Assembly (NCBI GenBank): GCA_963971225.1
Contig: OZ020267.1
Span: forward strand, 101,567,729 to 101,631,728
Source: Melieria omissa
Lineage: Eukaryota; Arthropoda; Insecta; Diptera; Ulidiidae
Direction of reading: 5' to 3'
Length of the DNA stretch: 64,000 nucleotides
Part shown: one piece after another, positions 47,853 to 58,289 of the stretch
Position numbering within the stretch: position 1 is the first letter of the stretch
Layout: each line of letters starts with the position of its first letter
Position numbers and translations under genes: made by a program
Notes under the pieces: generated by a model
What the model was told of the DNA's origin: nothing
Database searches by the model: none
Seen by the model: only the letters and a program-made list of their open reading frames with translations

Positions 47853-49250
47853 GTATGTAAGAATATGTCATACTTGAACAAGAAATATAAACATTTTTAC
47901 ATACAACAAATTAAGTAAAATTAATTACTATATAAAATATAATTTGTTTAACATTATATTATAATTATTAAAAAACAAATCAATTAATTAGCCTTCGCTT
48001 TACTTGTATCCACCTGGAGGGGTTTGGGCCGTAAAAAGGCCCAAATTTAAAGATTTATTTTGTGTCTATGATAGAACTTGGAAGATTTCTTTACAGATGG
48101 TTTATTGAACACATGCTGAGGTTAGAAAAAAAATGTGTATAGTATTTTTTGTCAAGATGGCGGGTCATTTGAGTGGGTTTTGGTAAGTGACGTATATCTA
48201 CAAAACTCTTTGGAAAGGCGAAGGTTAACTTAATTCAAAATTAATTAAATTGTAATTTTTAATTAATGAAAAAAATATTACAAAAGTTAAGTGTTATTAA
48301 TTTAATTAATTTCATTAATTTAATTAATGTAATTAATTTAATTAATATAATTTAATTTAATTAATATAATTAATTTAATTAATATAATTAATTTAATTAA
48401 TGTAATTAATTTAATTAATTTAATTTAATTTTTTTATAAGTCTATTTATTTTAATGAACATTTTTTTTCATTTAATTTTTTCATTAAAAATTTTTTTACA
48501 TTTAACTAACTTAATTTTATTTATTTATTTAGTTTTAATTTTTAACTAATTTAAATTAAAATTAATGAAACTAAATAATTAAATTTAAATTTTCAATTAA
48601 TTTAAATTAAAATTAATTTAATTAATTAATTAGACTGCAATTTTTAGTTAATTTAAATTAATTAATTAAATTTAATTAATTTCATTAAATTTAATTAATT
48701 TAATTTAATTAATTTAATTAAATTTAATAAATTTAATTTAATTAATTTAATTTAATTAAATTTTTTTATAAGTTTAATTATTTAAATTAAATTTTTTTTT
48801 TATTTAATTTTTTAATTAAAAATTTTTTTAAATTTAACTAACGTAATTTAATTAATTAATGTAATTTTAATTTTAAATTAATTTGAATTAAAATTAATGA
48901 AAATAAATAATTAAATTTAAATTTTCAATTAATTAAAATTAAAATTAATTTCATTAATTAATTAAATTTCAGTTTATAATTAATTTAAATTAAAATTCTT
49001 TTAATAAATTTGATTTAATTAGATTAATTTAAAATTCATTTAATTTTAATTTAAACTTTTTCACGTTATTCTAAATTAAACTGCAGCCAAAAAGTATGCC
49101 ACAAATAACTACTTTAACAACAGCGTCTTTTGGAAATACATTTTTTTATTCATAAATTCCTTAGCATACTTTAAGGCCCATTTTTAAGCTTCTCTTCTAA
49201 CCAAAAATATTTAATAAATTTGTTTTCATTTTTTGTATGTTCAACTGCAG
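47853..49250 (+). other. 1.4-kb intron, AT-rich
   Basis: GTATGT donor and ttcaactgcag acceptor. Most of it (48240-49080) is a TTAATTAA-type simple sequence listed separately. Confidence 0.9.
48240..49080. repeat. TTAATTAA-rich low-complexity tract
   Basis: About 840 bases consist almost only of A and T in words such as ttaattaatttaattaa, with a loose internal duplication (ttaagtctatttat...tttttcattaaaaa near 48430 and ttaagtttaattat...ttttttaattaaaaa near 48770, about 340 bases apart). It is strongly self-complementary. Confidence 0.85.
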
Positions 49251-49507
49251 GTCTGGTCTATGGCTTTAAGGGTTTAATACTCGTCTTTGGCTTATTCTTA
49301 GCCTATGAGACGCGCTCAATTAAGGTGAAACAAATCAACGATTCACGCTATGTGGGCATGAGCATTTATAATGTGGTGGTGCTGTGCCTCATAACGGCAC
49401 CAGTGGGCATGGTCATTGCATCGCAACAGGATGCCTCGTTTGCATTTGTTGCATTGGCTGTGATATTTTGCTGTTTCCTAAGCATGTTGCTTATATTTGT
49501 GCCAAAG
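49251..49507 (+). CDS. GABA-B-R1: GABA-B receptor subtype 1, TM5-TM7 exon
   Basis: Two bases complete the Gly codon, then 85 codons end in phase 0 at donor gttagt. The exon encodes LVYGFKGLILVFGLFLAYET (TM5), RSIKVKQINDSRYVGMS (intracellular loop 3), IYNVVVLCLITAPVGMVIAS (TM6), QQDASFAF and VALAVIFCCFLSMLLIFVPK (TM7). YGFKGL, AYETR, IND.RYVGMSIYNV, ITAPV and FVPK are hallmark GABA-B segments. This exon alone identifies the gene confidently. It is separated from the next exon by only 135 bases. Confidence 0.96.
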
Positions 49508-49642
49508 GTTAGTGAAACTAGTTAAGAACAACAAAAATTATAATTAAAAATTCATCATAATTTAATTGTAATTTAATTGTAATAAATTTAATTGCTGAAA
49601 TTTTTCATTATATTTTTTTGCTCATTTCTCTGCTCTTCGCAG
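49508..49642 (+). other. 135-bp intron
   Basis: GTTAGT donor and gctcttcgcag acceptor. Reading through the donor gives V-S-E-T-S and a stop. Confidence 0.92.
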
Positions 49643-49780
49643 GTAATTGAAGTGATACGCCATCCCAAGGATAAGGCCGAATCGAAATACAATCCCGATT
49701 CGGGCATATCGAAGGAGGATGAGGAGCGCTATCAGAAATTGGTCACCGAAAACGAGGAACTGCAACGACTGATATCACAG
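49643..49780 (+). CDS. GABA-B-R1: GABA-B receptor subtype 1, cytoplasmic tail exon with first half of the coiled coil
   Basis: The exon has 46 codons, phase 0 at both ends. VIEVIRHPKDKAESKYNPDS leads from TM7 into the cytoplasm, then GISKEDEERYQKLVTENEEL and QRLISQ form the first heptads of the C-terminal coiled coil (L, V, N, L, L, I at core spacing). In the family this coil pairs with that of R2 and allows surface export of the dimer. The donor after CAG is gtccgt, which is unusually weak. If the intron is retained the protein gains V-R and stops, losing the rest of the coil. Confidence 0.95.
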
Positions 49781-50779
49781 GTCCGTTAATGCGCCACTGA
49801 CAGTTTAATTGAATTTTCATTTGTTCGCGTTTTTTTGTTCGGCTCATAATTTCTCAATTCAATTACGCGTGATTCATTTTTTTTTTTTAAATTGATTTGT
49901 AATGATAAAAAATGAAACCAGAGGCAGTAATGCATCGGCAACATGCAACAGAGCAACAAACAACCACAGCAACAGTAACGCAAGTCAATCAATAATACAG
50001 ACATGTGCTGCCCTCTCCCACTCTCGCCTATGTCACCTACGAGCAAAACATAGTCTGGCGCGTTAACATTTCAGCAATTTTGCTGATTGCATTTCAGCAA
50101 CAGAAACATTGCAACGCACGAAACGCCGCAGCACATATGCGGCATCAAGGCGCGAATTCACAAATATGAATTACACGATGTCAGTGCCAGTGCCAGCGCG
50201 CGTTGATGTGCGGCCCCGAAAGCGGATAGCAGCGCTGAAGAAGAGTCGCCGGCAAACGGGCGGCGCTGCCGTCATCGCCGCAATTACGTGCTCAACGTTC
50301 CACAAAAAGTGCACACACACACATGCGCCGCGTACGCACTACACGCGCAGCCATCAGCGGTCGTTCCACTCTGCGCACCTCCAACACTTTTCACTCTGTC
50401 CGTGTTTGCCGGTTACATTGCGTATTGCATGCAGCCAATGTATGAAAAATCGACTTTTGCTTAAAATTTTGCACGCCACGTATGTGTGCACAGTGCAATG
50501 GTAACAACAACAACGTCGACAGCCACAACATGAGCAGTAGCAATGGCTGCATTGTGTGGCTGTGGCAGCAGCAGCGAGTTGCAATGTCACTGCACGTTGC
50601 TCGCTTTGCTGCCAACGATTCGATTGAAATCGTGTGGCCATTATTCAGTCGTCGTTGCACAGTGGCGCGTTTTTGTGAATTTCTAGTTTCCAGTTACTAT
50701 GAAGTTTTCTTGGAACTGATTTCGAGTTGGCATTGTGATTGTGATATGTTTGAACTTTCAAATGTTTCTAAATGTAATA

Positions 50780-52700
50780 CTTTGAAATACTCCGAATTAT
50801 ATTTTTGCCCAATTAATGCAATTTTTGAAGTAAAATACTACAAAGTCTTTATTCCGAAATAAACCGATTTGTTAGAAATGTTTCCGACCTGTTCTTGCTA
50901 TAACTTTTGATGAACGTATTAAATGGGAATATTTTACTATTCATTACTCCTAAATATTTCAAATTGTTTTCTGAATATCTTTCTTGCTGGTGTTGTAACG
51001 TTTATTAAATTTGTTTGAAAATTTTTTCAAATTTGTTACTCCAAAATACTTTGAATTTTTGTAATTACATATTCTCACTTGTTGTTGCTGTAACTCTTAC
51101 CGAATCTTTGAAAAGACATTATCACTCCGAAATATTAGTATTAAACATTTTTACTCACTTTTGCTGTTAGTTATCCTGAATCTTTGAAAAACTATTACTC
51201 CGAAACACTCCGCATGTTTACTACTTCAAAGGGATAGGTACCCCTTTCATGTAACATTTGTTTAGATTTTGAAAAGGCTTTCTCAACAATTTTACTCCGA
51301 AACGTTCCGTATTCTTATAACTAACTTTTATATTTTGTATTTGTTGCTCTAACTTTTTAACTTTGCTCCGAATTTTTACTATTCCAAATAAGTAGATACC
51401 TGCTTTAACATTTGTTTAATCTATGAAAAAATTTTCTGTACAATTTTACTCCGAAACGTCCATTCTTATTACTAATTTTTTTTTAATGTATTTGTTGCTT
51501 TAACTTTTGCTATAACTTTGAGAAGAAGCTTTCCAAGTTATAACTCCAAAGCACTCCGAATTCTTATTACTAAGAAATCGTACATACCGTTTCTAAAAAT
51601 TTTAATAACTTTTTGAATAGAAGTCGTAGTTACAAATTACTACAAATTCTATGCTGTGTTGCTATAAAAAATTCTTGAGAAAGCTTTCTCAAAATAACTA
51701 CTCCGAATTATAATTACTAATTTTTTTAGTTTTATATTAACACATTTAATGTTTACTAAAAATTCTAATCGATTGCTGCTTTAACTTTTGCTAAATCTCT
51801 AAGAAGACTTTTTGATTAATACTCCGAAACACACCGAATTCTTATTAATAAAAATTCTTGTCTATCTTTTCTGTAGAAATGTTTTAATATTTTCACCCCC
51901 ATTTATTCCGAATTGTCATTTCTTTGAGTTAAAGTTATTGGTTATGCCAAATCTGAACGAATTTCAATGCAGAAACTGTAATAAGTTTTACTCCGAAGTA
52001 ACTTTTGACTTCTAACTAATGAAAATTCTTTCTCGGAGAACATTAACAACTTTTTTATAATCCAACTTCTATGATTTTTAGCTCCTAACTCTTCAAAATT
52101 CGTTCTCCGAAAATCTTAAAAATGTATGTAAAATGTTTACTATAATTTTTATTCAAATATTGTCATCTTCAACTATTCAAAACTCTTACTCCGTAAATCT
52201 TAAAATTTCATCAAACTTTTGATTTTTTTTTATTTTAAAATTTTTACTCTAGAAATTATATTTTTTTAAATAATTTTATAAAAATTATTTCTTTGCAAAT
52301 TGTATGTTTTTCGACTCCTATCTAATTCAAATTCTCAGTCAGAAAACCTTTAAATTTAATGTGTAATTCAACTTTTGTGCTGTTCAACTCTTTACTATTC
52401 AAAATTCCTACTCCGAAAATCTTAAAATCTTTGCGTACAATTTTTAATAATTTGCATCAAAGTTTTGTGCTTTTCAACTCTTTACTATTCAAAATTCTTA
52501 CTCCGCAAATTTTCAAATCTTTGCGTATAATTTTTTACACAATTTGCATCAAAGTTTTGTGCTTTTCAACTTCTAACTATTTAAAATTCTTACTCCGAAA
52601 ATCCTTAAATTTGTTTCAAATAATTTTGAATGTAATTTTCATTTAACTTTTCTGATATTTGTTTTCTAAGCAATTGAAATTGCAATTCCGAAGTACTCCT
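50780..52700. repeat. Degenerate array of ACTCCGAA-containing units
   Basis: The word ACTCCGAA(A) or a near variant returns more than twenty times, often after tctttgaaaaga- or ttgctataacttttg-like phrases. Within it, 52360-52620 contains a cleaner tandem of about 110 bases in three copies (gtgctgttcaactctttacta, caaaattcttactccgaaaa, aatctttgcgtacaa, atttgcatcaaagtttt). Outside that block the units are strongly diverged. Confidence 0.8.
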
Positions 52701-53439
52701 AATATTTGTTCAACCTAAGCTTACGACTCATATTTGATGCACAATACAAGTCATTGACCCCACAGTCGTTTTTCAATGAGTACACCTCTGTATCCATGTG
52801 TGTAGATATGTACGAATATATCCAAAGTCAAGAGTCATTGCCTCCGTGCGTTCTCGTAGCGTGTAATTCTTCCGGCCACAATGAACCCTAACCTCTTGGC
52901 AATTTTTCCACTTCGCTTCCCCATCGCTTCGCATTACAAAATCAAGTGACAACAACAAACACATTACAATGTATTACAATAAAAATTCGATCCATCGATT
53001 TGGCTTCCATTTGCAAGAACTGCTTGAAATTCCTGGCAGCCATCCTTTGGTCGTTTTCTCGCTGGCATTGTGAATGTTTGTTGCAATAAATTGTCACTGC
53101 TGTAAAAAGTCATTTATATGCAAAGTTTATAAGATTGAATTGAGCTGCGACTGTGGCTGCTGTTAGCTAAAGTTGGAATATTTTTGTTCTTTTTAAGTTA
53201 ACAATTACATTTTTGGAGTTCACAATTGAATTATCAATAAAATTTAAGAAAAAATTATAGTGAGACTTTGGAATGGATTTTTGTTTTTGTGTGTAATGTA
53301 ATGGAAAAGAATTAGAATTAGAGTCACAGGGAAACATTTTCGGAGTATTTGTCTTTAATAAATTTATAGAGTAGAAATAGAAAGAAGAAAGAAAGAGTGT
53401 AAAAACGATTAATTCCGACAACCAAAAGTCAGATTTAAA

Positions 53440-53690
53440 CTTTTAGAAGCGTTTTTTATAATTTGATAATACTTTCGGAGTAATTATCAGTAGTAAATTA
53501 GAGAAATATAATACTTTTATAACTTAAAATGGGATTAAAAGGTTCATTATAAAAAATGAGATGGAAAAAAATAAAATTAAAGACACTACGAAATACTTTC
53601 GGAGTAACTGTCGGTAGTAAATTAGAGAAAAATAATACTTTTATAACTTAAAATGGGACTAAACGAGCAAAATTAATTAGTTTATTTGTT
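53440..53690. repeat. Tandem pair, about 130-bp unit, with TTCGGAGTAA
   Basis: The block tactttcggagtaa, cagtagtaaattagagaaa, aatacttttataacttaaaa, tgggattaaa occurs twice (from about 53468 and 53597). TTCGGAGTAA is the reverse complement of the TTACTCCGAA word that fills the preceding array, so the array continues here in inverted orientation. Confidence 0.85.
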
Positions 53691-54812
53691 CAGAATTGAA
53701 TTGTTTGTTGTTTAGAATTGTTCATGGTGATTTTTTTTTAAAGAAATAATTGCAGCAAATTTCGACAGTTTTTCAAAACTTTTAAATTTTTAACAATTTT
53801 CCAAAATTTTGTTTGTAAAATTTTATACAATTTCAACATAAATTATGGTTTTTTTAAGATATGATGCGCTCCTTTGTTTATCTTTTGACCTGTTGGGTTA
53901 AAAGATTAACCCAGTAAAGCAAATATTCTTACTCCGAAAATTTTTTGATTTTGAACATAATGTTCGTAGACATTTTAGTGACCAACCAGTACATCTAACA
54001 GAAGCTTTTTCAAAAATTATAAATTATCTCTTTTGGCGCTGGATGGGTTGAGCTGATAGGTCAATTTGTTGAAAATGCTATGCTTACTGCGAAAGTTCTC
54101 TAAATTATGCTGGTAAACGTTTTAATGGTCAGCAGTGCATCCAACAGATGCTTTTGGTCTCAAATCAACTCTAAATCGTTTACTACATGAATATTAGAAT
54201 TCCTACTCTGTTTGCTTTTACTATTTATTAATTATATATTAATCATATTTTGATCTTTTCTCCTACTTCTAACTACAACTCATCTTTCTCCTAAGAGAGC
54301 TAAAGTCGAGAAATAGAACCATAAGAAAAATCTTGTATTTTTCCTTACGTTGGTCCTAATCCTCGGTTATTTCTAGGTTTGGTCTAAGTTCTACTCCAAT
54401 TTCTGGCACAAAACCTTACTTGCTTCTAACTACAACTCATCTTTTTTTTGGAGGACTTAATTCCAGAAGTAGAACTATGATCAGAGCGGAGGAAGAGTAA
54501 TTGAAAAACGTCTCTTTTAGTTTTCTTCATGCTGATCTTAATTCTCATGCAACTTACATCCACTTCACTTGACTTTGGTCAATTCAACTTTGGTTAATTC
54601 AACTCCAAACACTGCTACAAAACCTAACTTTAAACCAGAGTTCAGTTATCTAATCCTAGGCCTACGACCACTTTAATTTACCCTTTTCCACTGCTAGAGT
54701 TCTTTTTCAGTTCACACTCTTTTTTTGGCTTCTTTTCAATCACAATTACAGCTTCAACATTCATTCACAAACGACCTTCAAATTCACATCTCTCTCACTC
54801 TCTTCATTACAG

Positions 54813-55370
54813 AAAGAGGAGAAAATCCGCCTACTCAAGCAGCGTCTGGTGGAACGAGAGACGGCGCAAAAGTGCACAGAACTGAATGGCACCAGTGCAG
54901 CTGCTGGCATTGGTGCAGTGCCGGGTGGCATTGTTGCGCAAGTGGCACCCGGCCTGGTGCCCGCTGCCGGCGCCATTGCTGCCGCCACAGCCACACTCAG
55001 CATGCAAGCATCGACGTCCGCCACACATCACAACATCACACCCGCCGCTACGCTAGCAATAACACAAGGTAATTGCAACAACAACCAAAACAACAACAAC
55101 AATACCACCACCACTACCATCATTTCCAAATCCAACCAATCCAATTCCAAATCAAATGCGAATACGAATTCGACGTATTTGACGCTACATCTAAGTGCCA
55201 TCAAATGCGAGTCGCTCATACTGCTGCAGCCCGCAACGAATGCGTCCATGTCCGTGTCGGACTTCAATAGCGCCATCGGCATGGGCGGCTACTCGCAGCT
55301 AACCGCAACGACACGCTCATCACGTGCCAACCAATCGTCGGCGCTAGAGTTTTCCGATAATTACCTCTGA
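54813..55370 (+). CDS. GABA-B-R1: GABA-B receptor subtype 1, terminal coding exon (rest of coiled coil and C-tail)
   Basis: After acceptor cttcattacag, 185 codons run to TGA at 55368-55370. KEEKIRLLKQRLVERE completes the coiled coil. A small-residue Ala/Gly/Val/Pro-rich segment (about residues 25-70 of the exon), THHNITPAATLAITQG, an Asn/Gln/Thr-rich stretch coded by CAA/AAC/ACC repeats, and a Ser-rich tail ending ALEFSDNYL follow. The last 240 bases use G or C in most third positions, unlike the AT-rich surroundings, which supports real coding. No R-S-R-R retention motif like that of vertebrate R1 is visible. A good donor (AAG|GTAATT) lies inside at 55069, so the distal part may be alternatively spliced out. 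Confidence 0.88.
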   Translation, partial: KEEKIRLLKQRLVERETAQKCTELNGTSAAAGIGAVPGGIVAQVAPGLVPAAGAIAAATATLSMQASTSATHHNITPAATLAITQGNCNNNQNNNNNTTTTTIISKSNQSNSKSNANTNSTYLTLHLSAIKCESLILLQPATNASMSVSDFNSAIGMGGYSQLTATTRSSRANQSSALEFSDNYL

Positions 55371-55799
55371 GCCGCGTCCGACGGTACATTCATGCCAATG
55401 TACGGTCGCTGACGCAGCTCTTGGGCAACAACAACAAGAAAAACTACAACAACAAAACATCAGCAAAAAGAAAAACAGGTCTTGTATATTTTTACAAGTG
55501 GCCAATTGGCTTCTATCATAGTTGTTGATATGTTGTTAGTGAGCTAATTGGGCACGTCAGAAAAAACCGATGCGTTGTAAGTGCCCAAAGCTTGCACTGC
55601 TTTTATGTGGACAATGTTGACGTTGTAATGATACGGTAGATGTCTGAATAGATGGCGCTTTAAAGTTTTGTTAGGTATAGTTTGACATAGTAAACAACTC
55701 GTGTAGTAGCTATGAGAGAGAGAGAAGTTGCAAGAAAGCACCCAAGCCTGGCTTTGTGCATTCATTGTTGTGTTGGCTGTGCTAATTTGCACTTTAATG

Positions 55800-56760
55800 G
55801 CTTTCATAAAGCTTTTAAGCTTCGTAAAGATTTTTTAAAACTCTAGTGTTGTGAACTCATGCCGGTAGTTTTTAAGTGCTTTTAGACCTGTGAGTTTAGC
55901 TTAGATATTGGTTTTGAAAGCTACTCAAGGATCCTCATGAAAAGCTAAATCTTCTATTGAACATAAAATTTTGTTTTTCAAATATTTTAATGTACTTTTT
56001 GAAAGCTTTGATGATGTACAAACTTCAATGTTAAAAGCTCTTCAGTGATCACTGTGTTCTGTTTTTGTTTTTAGTTTTAAAAGGCTTTTACAAAACAAGC
56101 TCACTCTCCTTTTTGCTGAAGATTTATGTAGCTTTAAAAAAATTCGTTTTCGCAGGGTGCCGCAAACGTCATCACCCTATCGGCAGAGGCTATAACTTTT
56201 GCAACTGGCGGCAAAAGTAATTCTCCTTGACATTCATTCATACATTCATTTATGCATTCATTCATTCATGCATTCATTTATGCATTCATTCATTCGTAAA
56301 CAAATCAAAGCCAAAACACTGGATGATGATTTTTAACTGAAAACTAATGTAGCTTTTAAAAAGCTTTAAAGATAGGTATCCATCGGCCTAGCATTATGTG
56401 TGTATAAAAAAAGTATCTTTTAAAACGCTTTTCATTGAAAGAAAGCAATTCAAATACTCTTAAAAGATTCATATAGGTTTGAACTGAGTTGTAGTGGCAG
56501 CCTTAACCTAATAAAGCTCACTTGACCACAAATAGATGACTCATTGTAATGTCACTTCAAGATGAGTTAACTCCCGTTTTACAGCTTTGGGAACCGCTAA
56601 GATTTCAATATACATATGGTTGTCTCCCTGATATCAAAAGAAAGCTTTTTAAAGCTGTTGAAAGCTTTTTTATTGCAAACTTCTTTCCTTTAGTTTGCGT
56701 GGTTAACTCTTTGAAGTTTACGTTTAAGGAAAATCGTGTTTTTCCATATTTATTATTGAG
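55800..56760. repeat. Region enriched in AAAGCTTTT-like words
   Basis: Variants such as aaagcttttaagc, gaaagctttga, aaaagctcttc, aaggcttttac, aaaaagctttaaag and gaaagctttttta appear about every 30-60 bases. The tandem structure is too decayed to define a unit. Confidence 0.6.
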
Positions 56761-58289
56761 CAGGTAGGAGTAGACTGTGAAGGCCCATCATGATGCCACA
56801 ATTAATCGAACTTAAGTTCACTCACTCATTGTAATAGTTTCAGTTCATATCCTAGTAGACTGTGAATACCCTACATACCCCAAATACTTAGTCAACAAAA
56901 GAGATGTTCAGGTGAACCTTCCTTCTTTAATATTGGCTTCAGGGGCGGATTCAGGAAAATATTTCGGAGGAGCTGAATTCCTGACACCCAGAGTCACAGT
57001 CGCACTGAAAACTGAGTCAGGTCGACCATGTATTAAGTTAAAATTGTAGTGATCAGTGAGTTTTATGTCGAGATTTAGTTCAAAATGTGAAAGTTCGTCA
57101 TCTGCATAGACTCGGTCACATCGAGCTAGAGTAACATAGCGCTCCAACTAAACCGATCTTTGAGTTGTAACTAGTCCTCAGAATAGAGAAGGGAAGGCCA
57201 AATAATCCTTCGATCAGTTGATCATTGAAACCACTTCTCCAAACTGCAAAGAAATGGCGCTGGATCAGTAAAAATTTAAACTCTGCACTGATTCAGGAAA
57301 CTACATGAATTGAGAGCCGTTTAAAAGAATATATCTTCATACCATCCGAATCCATATGTGAGAATTTAAACATATGTACTTAGAGGTATTCACAATCGAA
57401 GATTTAGTTTTAATTATTTTAAGTAATCCATTTCAGTAGCTCAAAACTGATTTATTTATTTACCAGTTTTTCAGTATATGACCATATGACCTTTCGTACA
57501 TTGTTTCAATATAAAAAATACTTACTAGTTTCTTTTATAATTTTTTTATTTAATTTTTTTAACATAAGTTTTCTTCAAATTCTTCTTTTTTAGAAATTCT
57601 TGCAATATTCGCTGGAATTGGTAAAATATGCTTAAACTCTACAAATCGAACGCTGAAAAGCAAATCCAATCTCCTATATGTTGTCCTGTAAAGCACGCAC
57701 AAGCAGCTTAAAAGATAACTTTGCAAAATGCACAACAAATATTTAAAAATCACATTCATCCGGTCTTCAGATTTGTCTCAGTGTTTGTGCATAGTGCTTC
57801 TTGCAATCTGCACAGCACAAATATAATATTTTAATTATAAAAATATTCTTTTAACCGGGCAAAAAATAAATAATAATAGCGGGGGATTAAACATTTTTTA
57901 GAGACTCTTTTAGAAAAGCTTTCGACTTACTGAGTGATATAAAAATAGTTCCAGAACTTTTCGAGATATTTTTAAAGCATCCTAAGACCGTTGAAAAAGT
58001 TTTTGATTCTTCAAGATCTTTGAAATCTATGATTAACTTTCTTAAACTACGCAATTCACTGTGTTTTTTAAATTTCAATGTGTAAAAAATTTTGCATTGG
58101 ATATTTTTATTTTTTGGGTTTGATTTTAAAAATATCTGAGAGAAAAATATCCAATTATAGATATTTTTCACATCTGTTCATAGAACTGTTTCAAGCTTTC
58201 TTTCCAACTTAAGAACAAAATCCAATCTTTTGCAAAATTGTCGGTACCGCCTTCGTATTATCTTTTTTGTACAATGTGTTTCAAACGCA

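Larger units (their letters stand above)
49781..54812 (+). other. 5-kb intron splitting the coiled-coil coding sequence
   Basis: The donor is gtccgt and the acceptor cttcattacag. A GC-richer island at about 49980-50660 with possible cryptic acceptors (AG at 49999-50000 and 50096-50097) precedes a long degenerate ACTCCGAA array (50780-52700) and a tandem pair of about 130 bases (53440-53690). The remainder (52700-53430 and 53700-54800) is AT-rich, with a few more ACTCCGAA words and no conserved coding sequence. Confidence 0.85.

Noticed and set aside
50109..50504. 131-codon basic frame starting MQRTKRRSTYAAS
   Set aside because: As a gene of its own it lacks a promoter or any similarity. I kept the region only as a GC-rich island worth checking.
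55069..55270. Intron from 55069 to the acceptor-like ctgctgcag at 55229
   Set aside because: The phase would shift and run into a stop after 13 codons, losing the well-supported coding sequence up to 55370.
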